From the NCBI GenBank assembly GCA_013399855.1, contig VXAY01002913.1, forward strand, positions 503,165 to 567,164: a stretch of DNA of 64,000 bases, read 5' to 3'. The stretch comes from Oxyruncus cristatus (lineage: Eukaryota > Chordata > Aves > Passeriformes > Cotingidae). The notes under the pieces were generated by a model, which worked only from the letters and a program-made list of their open reading frames with translations, ran no database searches and was not told the DNA's origin. Positions 39,601-49,930 of this stretch are shown piece by piece (the stretch's first letter is position 1; each line of letters begins with the position of its first letter). Made by a program: the position numbers and the translations under genes.

Positions 39601-42600
39601 TAAGGTAGAAGAGAGGAAGAGAAACCTAGTGTTGATTTCATTTATTTCTTACCGGTTCCTATTATGTTTTTTTTTCAGCTTAGCTGAAGGAAGAGCAAGT
39701 TATCCCTCCAACCAAAAAAACAAACCAAAATAAAACAAAAAAATCAAACAAACAAAAAAAACCCCAAACAAACAAAAAACCCCAAACAAAACAACAAACT
39801 TTCAAGTTATATGCATTTTGCTTTATATTTAAGGTCTGAAACTGAGTGTTTCCTTCAGAGCACCTGTATTTTAGTACTATTCTTAGAAAAGCAAAGACAA
39901 TAAATACCAAGATTAAGTGAACAGCTGTACACTTAACATACTGCTAATGAGCTGATAAACAGGAAATGCCTACAGAAAGGTTCTGTGAAGCAACTCCAGT
40001 AAGAAGCTGCATATTAGCAGGAAAACCCTCAAGATCAGACTGCTTTGCTTTTCTACTCTTATCAGGTTCAGTTCAAGTTTAAAAAAACTTAATAAATACT
40101 GAAATAAAAACTAACATTTGATGAAAACAATCTGTGCAACTCCACTTGTTTCAGATGCATTCTCACTGTAATGAGAAAATTCTGCTTATATCTAGGACTA
40201 TATAAGCACTGTTATACAGTAAGTACTAACTAAGAGGGACCACAAAAATCTAAGCTATAGAGCAACAATATTTTTTAAATATTCACAGAGATCAACACTA
40301 CAGAGACTTAAGTAAAACTTATTTCTTTTGTAGTGCTACCACTTCATTATGAAATGGCAAAGCAATCTTAGCTCGATACTTCTCATACATGAGTTTTTAC
40401 CACAGCACTGAAAAAAGCTGAAAAGTGTTATAACAAAACACTTAATTCTTGCCAGATTCTTAGTACAGGCCCTTCAAGTATCAAAAGATCAGGGAAAATG
40501 TACCTGGGTTTGAGATAGAACACAGATTCCTCCGATTTCTCCATTTTTTGAATTGCTTTCTCCAGACCATGAGGAAGATCGAAGTTTTCACCTTCCCCAA
40601 TCTCAAACCTCAATTCCCGCTTGTCAAAAACACGATCTCCGTATCGGCCTTCAAACTGGACTAGTAACACAAAATAGAACACCACAGATTAAAATCAGAA
40701 GATATATATATATGGTACAGGGGAGGTAGCACAGGAGTACACTGGGAGTTCTATAAAGGCACGTAGCACATACAAAGTGCCAAAGCCTCCTTCTAAACAG
40801 TCTTTTTAACAGCTACCTATGCATGGTGGCTACTGGCAGGAAACAGAACTTCTGCTGTTAAATTTAACAGCCCCCTGTTTTTTGTTCATCTGTTTGTTTT
40901 TTCCATTCCAACAACAGGTCCCAGAACAATTCCTCTCTTGGTTCCTCAGCATATGGAAATACTTTATTAGACTCATCTACCTTTTGTGATCAGATAAGCA
41001 CTTTTAACAGATTCAGTATCACTGGAAGAACACAGCTGCTGCTGGAAAATGTAAACCTTGCTAGAAATAAGAGAATGAAATCTTACTCTAGATTGTTAAG
41101 TTACTTGGTAAAGGAAAGAAAAGCCATGTATTCCTCTCTCTCAGGGCAAGGAGTTGTAGATTGTGAAAAAGGTTCTGCCATCCCACATGGTAAATTCATT
41201 TACTATTTGTGTAACAACAAACTTACTCTCTACAAGTGCATCCTCATTGGGCTTGGAGTAGCCCTCCCCTTTTTTACGGATTCTACGGATGATGCCACCA
41301 TCTTCTTCATCAGTGAGGTCCTCCCCCTTGAACTCAAAAAGTTCTATCTGTGGAGGGAAGAAACACCTTGCATTTATTCTCATTACACCAATTTGGTAAC
41401 TCACAGAATTTGTTCTACGGTGATCTCTGAAATTATAGCTATGCAGGAAGTCACTGTCTTAGTTAATGTCCTGTAAGATATAGGATAGCCAAGGCTCTGA
41501 AAATGATATTGGATGGAAACCAGTAGATCCTGGATGGAAACCTATTGAAGAATTTCAAATTTCAGGTTATATTCAGGCCTTTTCAGCTATTTTTCTCCAC
41601 CAGTCTTGGTCTCCCAATACTAAAAGTTAGATCCTTTAAATGAAAGGACTGTGAACCTGGCTTCTGAATAAAGCTTACAAAAGCCACAATGCTTAGGGTT
41701 TACTTAAAAGAAAAAAAAGATTCTGTTGGCTTCTTTAATACTATTTGTGCTAATGTCTGCAGGCAGAACTATGGATAGTTGTTTCTGGTTGAGGTTTGTT
41801 TTTTTTTTCTAAGATGAGACAAAATACCTTTTGAACACATTAAGCCAGGAAGAATTTACTCTCACTTGGCACTGTGAGTGCTACCACACTGATCAGCTGT
41901 CCCACCTTCTTACTCTACAGTCAAGTAGAAGCACCAGTAGTGTCACTGCATCCATGGGCCAAGGAGGCTTTTAAGTAAGGCAAGGACAAAAGGAGTAGGA
42001 CAATAAAACAAAGATGTAATCCTTATCCTTAATTCATGACTGTACCCTTAATTTCATCAATGGTCAAATTCAGATAAACTTTAAAGTGCTTGGAATGGAG
42101 TTTTGATTCCAAATGCTTGTCCTGAAACATTAAAACAATTCAAGGATATATTTTCAAACTTCAGCCATTCCCTCTCTGTTTCTTCATCCTCCTACTCTTG
42201 TGCCACAGGACAGTAGTTTCAAAACTTCTGTGCACTCATCCCTTGCAGGCCTGGACAGAGCCAGTGTTCTCTTTTTACTTGTTACATTTTCCCTTCTAGT
42301 CTTGCTGTATCATTGTGTATTGTGGGATCATTTCAGAAAAAAAATACTTCCAGAAGAAGGATAAAACAACATGACCATGATCTGGCCCACACCTTTAATG
42401 TAAACTCCCTGTCGCAATTAATTGTTTAGAATTTTTACGAGCTAGCATTAATGTAGGAAATAGCTATCCAGTCTGAATCCTCACATGTCCTCCCAAGTCT
42501 CTAATGTAAATCATAGTTTCACATGGGAGTACCATGATGAGATGGAAAAATAGTCTAGTCATAAAAGATATTTGTTGTTGCTATGAAATGAATTAAAAAG

Positions 42601-45600
42601 ATATTTTGTATCCCATGTTTGAGTAAAATAATCGTAAAAGCAGCAAAAAAGAGCAAGCCATTATAAATCAGAATTGTTTAGACTGCCTCATTTAAAAAAA
42701 AAAAAAGTTCAGAGCTAATGCTGTGAAGGGTCCTGACACTGGACTTAAGATACCTGGAATGTAAAAGGAATTGAATATCCACCAACACAAAGAGTACTTC
42801 CACTTTTTATTTTGATGGACACCAAGTAATGAATAATATTCTGGTCTTTCTCCTTAGTCTGTCTGAACATTCTACTGATGGCCACACATGTATGTGTGTC
42901 CCAAAACTGAACACCAGTATTCTATGGAATAATCTACCTATTTATATTGTTCTCCAAAAATAATCACGAGGAAGAAAAAAAAAAAAACAAATTGATTAAG
43001 TATTTTAGAGTAAGGTAATTTTAAAAATCCCACTTAAAAAGAATCTGCCTTCTCTCAGGTAGAATTTATTTCAAACTAATTGTTGGAAAATTGAACTGTT
43101 TCAACAGTAGGAAAAATATATCCTCTCCAAACACTGATGAGACTGTCAGAGTATGCTTCAGAAACAGCTTTAGTATCGTCTTCCACGGAAAAAATCAAAC
43201 AGAAGTCTCAGCATTCTGAGCAACCATTCCCACTATTGAAATAACACACAAGAGACAGCTGCTATTTCCACACCCTTTTGGGAAGAGGGTTGGGGGAGTG
43301 ACTTAAAGATCAGTAGAAGACAAATTCTCTCCTCTCCTGGTGAGGTTAAGAGAAATAACTTGCTCCATTTCAATGATAACTGGCTCCCATTTCATTTTTT
43401 CAACTACTTCAGAGTCTGTCACTGAGACAGTCCACCATCCCAGCCTGCTCATTCCTACTGCAAATCATTCCATAATTAACGTTAAAACTGAACACTGGAA
43501 ACCATTCAAATATTTTAAAAATGCCAAAAAAAAAAAAAGGAACCCGAGCCATTGCAGATCGGTAGCGGCCAGACTAAAATTTTGCCCAAACTACCCAAAA
43601 TTGACCATGTTGTTTTCTTTAGAAAACCTAACAGTCCTTTCAAAATCCAGTTTTGAAAGCATATTGCATCACACTTTTTCTACTGTGAAATATGACTTTT
43701 GTCCGTTTTTCAAGTGTAGAGTTTTAATGACCATCTCTCACTTACCTCAAAAATCAGTGTAGCATTGGGAGGTATCTTTGGGGGGCTCCCAGCTGAGCCG
43801 TAGGCATATTCTGGTTTACATGTAATCCGACAGATTTCACCGATCTTCATAGTCGCCACAGCAATGTCCCATGCTTTGATCACCTCACCTGTACAAGTCA
43901 AATGTCAATCACATGACTGCAAGGCACACATGAAAAGCACGATCAGCTGAAACTCAGCATCATCACTTTTAGAACACAAAAGTTGAGACTGCAGAAACAC
44001 TGAAGGACTTGTGCTCACTCTCACCTACCTACATCAGTTTTAAGCCTAATCAAATTCTGAAGTTTCCTGGGGACCCAAATTTCGCTATGTTTCTTCATTC
44101 CACGTGTAGCAACTCTTTTCATAGAATCACAGAACGGGTTGGATTGGAAGGGACCTGAAAGGTCATCTAGTTCCAGCCCCTCTACCAGGGGCAGGGACAC
44201 TGTACTTCCTTCCTCAGAGAGAACACAAGTCATCTGAACACAGACACGGGCTGAAGTGCTTGGCACAGTCTCCAGTGTGACAAAGTAACAATAAACTCTT
44301 CCGAGAGGAAGGTCTCAGGGTGAGAGATTGCCTGCTCGTGTTTTGAAAACAATCCAAACCGACAGCCTTTTCTCTCTGTACTTTTATCAGTTGGCAAAGA
44401 GCACCACTAGTGGTAACTAAAAGTTACAAACATTTGTAACAAAAAGGGGGACGAAAACAGAAATAGTATTCCATCCAAAGCCAGAAAGGAACAGAAGTTG
44501 CAACAAAATCCTCTTTTTCAAGCTCTCCTACTTGCTGCTCCTTTCAACTCGATCAAGCAGCCTGTTAATCTTGTATTAATAGGTACACTTAATATCTCAC
44601 ATTTCAGTACAATGAATTAATCTCTTTTTTAAAAAAGAGATATTATTCATTTATTTAAAAGCAGCAGGCAAGGAACTGCCAGGGAAAAATGTAATTTTGA
44701 GGAATAAGATTTGCTGAAACAAGGATGCTTGGATTTTTGCATTCAAAAAATGAAGGATCTTGATAATAAAGAGATGCACTGCTCAAAGACTCATATTTGG
44801 GTTGATTTGGGAATTTTGTGGAAAAGGGAGTATATTTCATCATGCAGCAAGCAGCTGACAGCTGCTTCTGTGCACCCTGTCCCAGTATCTGATCACAATT
44901 AAATACTCTTGAACTGGAGTGTGCCAAACAAAAAAAACCAAAAAAACAAAAAAACAAAAACAAGACAAAAAACCCCAACAAAACAAAAGACAAAAAACAA
45001 ACAAACAAAAAAAAAACCAACGAAACAAAAGACAAAAAACAAACAAACAAAAAAAAAACCAACGAAACAAAAGACAAAAAACAAACAAACAAAAAAAAAA
45101 CCAACGAAACAAAAGACAAAAAACAAACAAACAAAAAAAAAACCAACGAAACAAAAGACAAAAAAAAAACAAAACAACAAAAAACAAAACACCACCAAAA
45201 TGCATATTCTGGCTATTTCACTACCCTTTGTTGCTGCACTTCAGGGCAGATTTGCTCCCCTGGAGTGCTTTGTCTGAGGCCTGTGAATCCTTCATCAGGC
45301 TTCAAGGGGGTACACAGTTCTCTCATTCAGAAAAATCTCAAAGACATTCTGAGAGAAAAACTCTGAAAACAAGTAGTAACTTCAAAAGGTAAAGGAGGCA
45401 CACGTGCAAGGAAATCCTACGTCAATTATTAGCAAAATTGATCAATACCAAACACAAGATATTACCTTTCCCCAAGTCAAATGAAAATTTGTCTCTCCTG
45501 TCCAGACTGGAGTCAAATTTTGTGCCATCAAGAAGCCATCCTGTGTAATGGACAGTCACTTTATCACCTATCATTGGAGACTCTGTCCCACTGCCTTCTC

Positions 45601-48600
45601 TCTTGACAACCTGAGAAAAACATTAAGCAAACAGCATTAAGATCATGGAAACTAAGTCTGCCTGTTGGACATGAGGTCTATTTACTCAGATGCATGCATT
45701 ATCATCTTCAGTAGATAAAAGATTTGGAGCTTTACTTCAGTTGTGTGGAAATGGATTGACTATTCTGCCTGCAGATTACCAGTGCTGCAAATGCAGAACC
45801 TCAAGATGGCTGTGCTGTGATACGAGAACTTAATTGGCAACAGTTGGCACCAGCTTACAGATCTCTCTCTCTATAGTTAGCCATGTCACTTACCTTTCCT
45901 CAATAAGATTTTAAATGATCTTGAAACTCAAACTGGTAAAGTATTAGGCAGGGGGGTTTTGCTTGATTCAAGTATTTGTCTCATCACCTTTCTATCATTA
46001 CCACGAGTTCAGTGTTCTAGGTAAAGCATTTAAACAAGACAACAAGGTGGTTGTTTCCATGCAAAGTCTATACTAACATGTAATCTGAGATTACTTGAGT
46101 TAAACCAGGTAGTTTAACAAAGTTTAACAGAATCTCACCACAGAGCAGGTTAGTTTTATCAGCTTACAGAGTAGTACTTAAAAATTATTATATTGCATTA
46201 ATTTTGTCTCCCTGCAAATCTGGCATGGATTGCCAGCACATCTCACATACAGTTGCAAGAAGGATCTGATCTTCTCGAGGTTCCCCAGCCAGCCTAGCAA
46301 GACCGGTATCAACTACATCTACCCTATCCAAAAAGCAAGATCGGCCAACCTCTCCGGTGTTCATTTGAAATTCACACAAATATAGAGAATAATAATGACA
46401 TCTCTCATAGGCAGGGAAGTGAAGCCTTGCCCGTAACAGGGTTCCTGAAGTTCAGATTTAAATTTTCTCCAATACCAATTGAAACCATCTAGCTCTGAGC
46501 CAAAGCTGTGCATTACTTCAGCTAGGCAAAAATGGAGGACCCTATTTGCTCGGATCATGGAGACCTGGAAAACATACTGTTCATACAAGATAAACATTTA
46601 TTCAAGGCCACTTACTCAAAGTTATGGATTGGCATCCCTCCTTTAAAGAAAAGCTATAAAAGTGTCATGTTTCTACACCAATCACGTTTTTCATTGAAGG
46701 AAGCAGACCCTTGGGAGTCTCCTTCACAAATTTCAACCTCTTACAACCCATCACTGTCCATCTACTTTGCCTCCCGCCATCCCTGCAACTATACAACTGC
46801 AATACCAGTACTCTTCATCCAAAACCAAGGCAATGTTGGCAGTTTCTGTCAGGCTCTTAACAAGCTGAAAGCACCTTACTGGATTCATAAAACAAAGAAA
46901 AAAATCCACAAATGAAGAAAACCCAGGAAAAAAATACTACCTGCTGTTTCCTAGGGAAAGAATGCTCAGTGTGAAAAAGGATGCCTGACCTCACACAGCA
47001 CACCATCCCTTTACCCTGAACTGCCTCAGTGCTACAGCAGCTATTAGCATGACAAAACTAATCTATTGGTATCTCTCCCAAGGAAGGCAATAGTTCAAGC
47101 AACCACTCTTATAGAGATAAGGAAACAGGGACCTATGAAAAAAACCCTATGAATTGGGTAATCAACCTAACCTACATAATGCTTATATATATATATATAT
47201 ATATATAGTGGATCCAAACTAATTGTTTTAAGGCAGCCAGTCTGAAAGGCTTTTGGAAAAGTAACTGCATTTAACGGAAATTTACTAAGCTTTTCCAAAT
47301 ACCGTATTCTTGTAGTGTCATATCAAGGAATCCTATAGTAGCGAATATTTCATTTTCATTATTTATACAGTATTATTCTTTTACAATTATTTCATTTTGA
47401 GGAGACTCAAGTTTCACTTTTTTCATAGACTCAATATGGCAACCCTATTTTCTGTAAGGTTTACATTTCCCTTTCAGATGGAGAAACAGGATTTTCTGGT
47501 TCATATCGTGGATTTCAAATCATTTATTTCTAAACTTCAATACTAACACTAGAATTAGTGAAAGCACATTCAGCAGTATCAGGTAAAAACCTGTGGATAC
47601 TATCTGATACAAAGCTAATGCTAGCATCAGAGCAATGATACCAGTACAAAATTGGTGCAGGTTTGTTCAGAGCTAGACCCTCGGTTTCAATGGGTGCATT
47701 CTGCACTCCAGAAATTACTAGCAAAGTAAAATTCATGAAGACTGGACTTCATGACCTCTGCCCTGTTTTGCTTATCAATTCAACATCTCACCTTCTCTGT
47801 GGTTTTCACCACCTCAGTTATTTTGCTAGTATTTTTTACTCCCCTCCTTAAAAAAAATTTAAAATAAAAAACCCCAAAACAAACAAACAAAAAACACAAA
47901 CAAAAACGCCCACAAACCCAAACACCTGCTGCTTCATCATTTAAAGTAGGTACTGCATGGATTAGGCAGCCGATCACTGCCTTCCACAATGCTCCAGGGA
48001 CCTGAGCTGTGGGAGACCCACAGGCACCTTCTGGGCAGCCGTGCAGACGAGAATTCTGACCTGATTATTGTGCTATGTGCAAAAAACAGAAATTCTCACC
48101 AAAGCATGCTAGCAAGAAAGACGGGAAACCAAGAGCATAGAAGACAACGATAGTCCCTGCTATCCCTCCTGAATGGAGATGGCGACTCCATGACGAACCT
48201 AAAATTTAAAGCCAGAGGGCTCTAAAGGTTAAGACCAGAATTTTGCCTTTCCTGTGGCGCCACTTTTTTCTTCTGAATACCATAACTCTGTTCTTCTGAA
48301 TACCGAAATTTTACTGCGATCGAATAACGCTACTAAGGATCGTTAAAGGTTTCAGCGGAGACTGAGGAAGTTTCTAGAGATATGGAAATAGGCGACGTCT
48401 GACAGAGGAAGTTCGTGCAACTCCCCCTCACGGTATAAATTCTGCTGCCCTTATCGCCCGGCTTCCCAGTTTACAAAGGGGAGCAGCGGCTCCGCCGGAA
48501 TGCGCGGCACCGCCGGAGACCTGCCCGCCGCCCGCCAAGCGGCACGGCGGGGCAGNNNNNNNNNNNNNNNNNNNNNNNNNNNNNNNNNNNNNNNNNNNNN

Positions 48601-49368
48601 NNNNNNNNNNNNNNNNNNNNNNNNNNNNNNNNNNNNNNNNNNNNNNNNNNNNNNNNNNNNNNNNNNNNNNNNNNNNNNNNNNNNNNNNNNNNNNNNNNNN
48701 NNNNNNNNNNNNNNNNNNNNNNNNNNNNNNNNNNNNNNNNNNNNNNNNNNNNNNNNNNNNNNNNNNNNNNNNNNNNNNNNNNNNNNNNNNNNNNNNNNNN
48801 NNNNNNNNNNNNNNNNNNNNNNNNNNNNNNNNNNNNNNNNNNNNNNNNNNNNNNNNNNNNNNNNNNNNNNNNNNNNNNNNNNNNNNNNNNNNNNNNNNNN
48901 NNNNNNNNNNNNNNNNNNNNNNNNNNNNNNNNNNNNNNNNNNNNNNNNNNNNNNNNNNNNNNNNNNNNNNNNNNNNNNNNNNNNNNNNNNNNNNNNNNNN
49001 NNNNNNNNNNNNNNNNCCCGCGGGCGGGCGGGCAGCGCTTGCGCAGCCGGGGCGCGCTCCCGCCCTCCCCGCCGCCGATGTTTAATCGCCCGCGCTGCGC
49101 CAGCCCGGCCGAGCTGCCCGGGGACCGCCTCGTCCCCTTCTCCGCGGCGGACATAACGGGCCCGGCGCGGCCAGGGCGCCTGCGGAACACCCGCTCGCAG
49201 GCCAAGAGAAACGCCTCCCCCCGCCGGCGCAGGGGCCCCCCGAGACAGCGCGGGGGGTGAGGATGGGAAATAGCCGCCTGGTACCTTGAGGACGCCCTCA
49301 TCCTGCTTGGGGGTGATGTCTGTCCCTTCCAGAGGAGCCCCGTCCGCTTTCATCTCCTCCGCCGTCAT
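33637..49368 (-). CDS. FKBP4: FKBP52 peptidyl-prolyl isomerase, Hsp90 co-chaperone, complete
   Basis: Ten coding exons in minus order: 49285-49368, 45466-45610, 43746-43888, 41227-41347, 40504-40660, 39327-39417, 38889-38972, 38024-38209, 37267-37506 and 33637-33735. All have GT-AG borders and join in phase to 449 codons plus TAA (human 459). The start [15 protein letters not shown] was chosen over an in-frame GTG 18 bases upstream. The first FKBP domain (about residues 36-131) keeps Y50, F60, D61 and W83, the drug-binding and PPIase pocket residues. The linker has [10 protein letters not shown] with T136, equivalent to the CK2 site of the human protein. A second FKBP-like domain (about 145-247) and TPR repeats (about 263-395; for example [17 protein letters not shown]) follow. 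The protein binds Hsp90 through the TPRs and assists steroid-receptor maturation and transport. The 461-bp gap is in intron 1, so no coding base is lost. Confidence 0.97.
33839..33860. repeat. Perfect 22-bp AT-rich palindrome
   Basis: CTGAATTAATATATTAATTC followed by AG reads the same on both strands. It lies in the FKBP4 last intron, about 100 bases from exon 10. It could form a small cruciform; no function is evident. Confidence 0.75.
35246..35735 (+). mobile_element. CR1 LINE 3' region fragment
   Basis: GTGTGGCCAGCAGGAC is followed by TGGGCACTGCTGAGGCCACA and CTGGAGCAAGTCCAGAGAAC, standard CR1 3' non-coding words in the plus orientation. The expected CR1 end is absent or too decayed to see, and there are internal deletions after about 35630. 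It is located in FKBP4 intron 9, antisense to the gene. Confidence 0.8.
36239..36264 (+). repeat. Poly(A)/(GA) simple repeat
   Basis: A run of about 14 A is followed by GAGAGAGAGA in FKBP4 intron 9. It is low-complexity sequence with no other content. Confidence 0.8.
39711..39800 (+). repeat. A/C-rich simple repeat in FKBP4 intron
   Basis: This is a run of AAACAAAC and AAAAACCCC words on the plus strand, in the intron between exons 5 and 6. It resembles the other A/C-rich tracts of the window and may derive from a decayed poly(A) tail. Confidence 0.75.
44119..44202 (-). mobile_element. CR1 LINE 3' end fragment, minus orientation
   Basis: TCATAGAATCACAGAA, then GGTTGGATTGGAAGGGACCT and a GTCATCTAGTTCCAGCCCC segment, form the reverse complement of a CR1 3' end. 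The copy is about 85 bases long, in FKBP4 intron 2 and in the same sense as the gene. Confidence 0.85.
44611..44651. repeat. Near-perfect palindrome with TTTTTTAAAAAA core
   Basis: The core 44620-44641 (ATCTCTTTTTT and its reverse complement) is a perfect inverted repeat. Arms extend with small mismatches to ATGAAT on the left and ATTCAT on the right. It is located in FKBP4 intron 2, upstream of the A/C-rich array. Confidence 0.75.
44925..45195 (+). repeat. A/C-rich tandem array, 42-bp period
   Basis: Anchor CCAACGAAAC falls at 45017, 45059, 45101 and 45143, exactly 42 bases apart, inside sequence of A with scattered C. Flanks are similar but irregular. Because 42 is divisible by three, long repetitive frames occur on both strands, giving a Lys/Thr/Gln/Asn-rich product on plus and a Phe/Val/Leu/Cys-rich one on minus. 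These are not genes. The array lies in FKBP4 intron 2, about 270 bases from exon 2. Confidence 0.95.
47183..47207. repeat. (TA)n microsatellite
   Basis: About 12 TA units lie in FKBP4 intron 1. No other feature is attached. Confidence 0.9.
47850..47925 (+). repeat. A/C-rich simple repeat in FKBP4 intron 1
   Basis: AAAAAATTTAAAATAAAAAA is followed by ACCCCAAAACAAACAAAC words on the plus strand. It is the same type as the tracts at 39711 and 44925. Confidence 0.75.
48367..48379. promoter_or_regulatory. Heat-shock-element-like site in FKBP4 intron 1
   Basis: GAAGTTTCTAGAG reads as GAA-nn-TTC-nn-GAG, close to the HSF1 consensus of inverted GAA units. The same 13 bases occur at 49612-49624 upstream of the gene. 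It sits beside the CpG island edge. Function is inferred only from the motif. Confidence 0.45.
48556..49016. other. Assembly gap (461 N) in FKBP4 intron 1
   Basis: This is an unbroken run of N within the CpG island, flanked by GCGGGGCAG and CCCGCGGGCGGGCGG. The true length and content are unknown. Frames drawn across it (48451-49386 and 48471-49301 minus, 48500-49156 plus) are artefacts. Confidence 0.98.
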
Positions 49369-49611
49369 CCCTCCCGCCACTGCCACCGCTGCGCAGGGAA
49401 GGGCCGCCTCGCGGGGTCGGTGCTGGACTGGGCACCGGGAATGGGGCTAGGGGAGCGCCTCGCTGCACCTCCGGCTCCGGGCACCGCGGACGGGGGCGGG
49501 GGCGGGCACCGCACGCGAGCTTCCCTGCTGCTCTCGCCGCAGCGCCGGCCCCTGGTCGGAGGGGAGGAGGAGAAGGAGGAGGAGGAAGGGGAGGGGAGAG
49601 GGAGGGACCGA

Positions 49612-49624
49612 GAAGTTTCTAGAG
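49612..49624. promoter_or_regulatory. Heat-shock-element-like site upstream of FKBP4
   Basis: GAAGTTTCTAGAG, a GAA-nn-TTC-nn-GAG arrangement, lies about 245 bases above the FKBP4 start codon in the CpG island. FKBP52 is known to be heat-inducible in mammals, so an HSF1 site fits. The identical 13-mer recurs in intron 1 at 48367. Confidence 0.55.
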
Positions 49625-49930
49625 CAGCCGCGGGGCTGCCGCAAAGCGCCCGGCTGTGCCAGGGGCCGGGGTGAAAGTGAGCGTGGCCCCTGGGGGCGGA
49701 GAGGCCATTGCCGCCGGGGCAGGAGTAAGGCAGCTGCTTGGCCGCATTATACGCCTGGGGCGGCGGGGGCTACGGAGAAGAGGAGGAGGAGGAGGAGGAA
49801 TAGATTATTCATGACAGGAGGCAGGGCGCGCTTCTACAGCGCTCGGCTTGCGGAACAGGAGCGCCCACTGCTCGCAGGTGTTGCAGGGGAACCTGGCCCG
49901 GCAGCGAGGAGGAGCTGCTGCGCCCTGCCC

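Larger units (their letters stand above)
48470..49930. promoter_or_regulatory. CpG island spanning the FKBP4 promoter and exon 1
   Basis: Very GC-rich sequence with dense CG on both sides of a 461-bp gap contains FKBP4 exon 1 (49285-49368). GC boxes (GGGGCGGG) lie at about 49493-49505, roughly 130 bases above the start codon. GGA/GAA-rich purine tracts at 49556-49612 and 49778-49800 follow. The transcription start is expected within about 150 bases above 49368 on the minus strand. Confidence 0.8.

Noticed and set aside
44655..45392. Long open frames on both strands giving Phe/Val/Leu- or Lys/Thr/Asn-rich proteins
   Set aside because: They are produced by the 42-base tandem repeat, whose period is a multiple of three. 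There is no domain, and they lie inside an FKBP4 intron.
48451..49386. Large frames of 218 to 311 codons across the FKBP4 CpG island
   Set aside because: They consist mostly of N. Only the first 28 codons from 49368 down are real FKBP4 exon 1.
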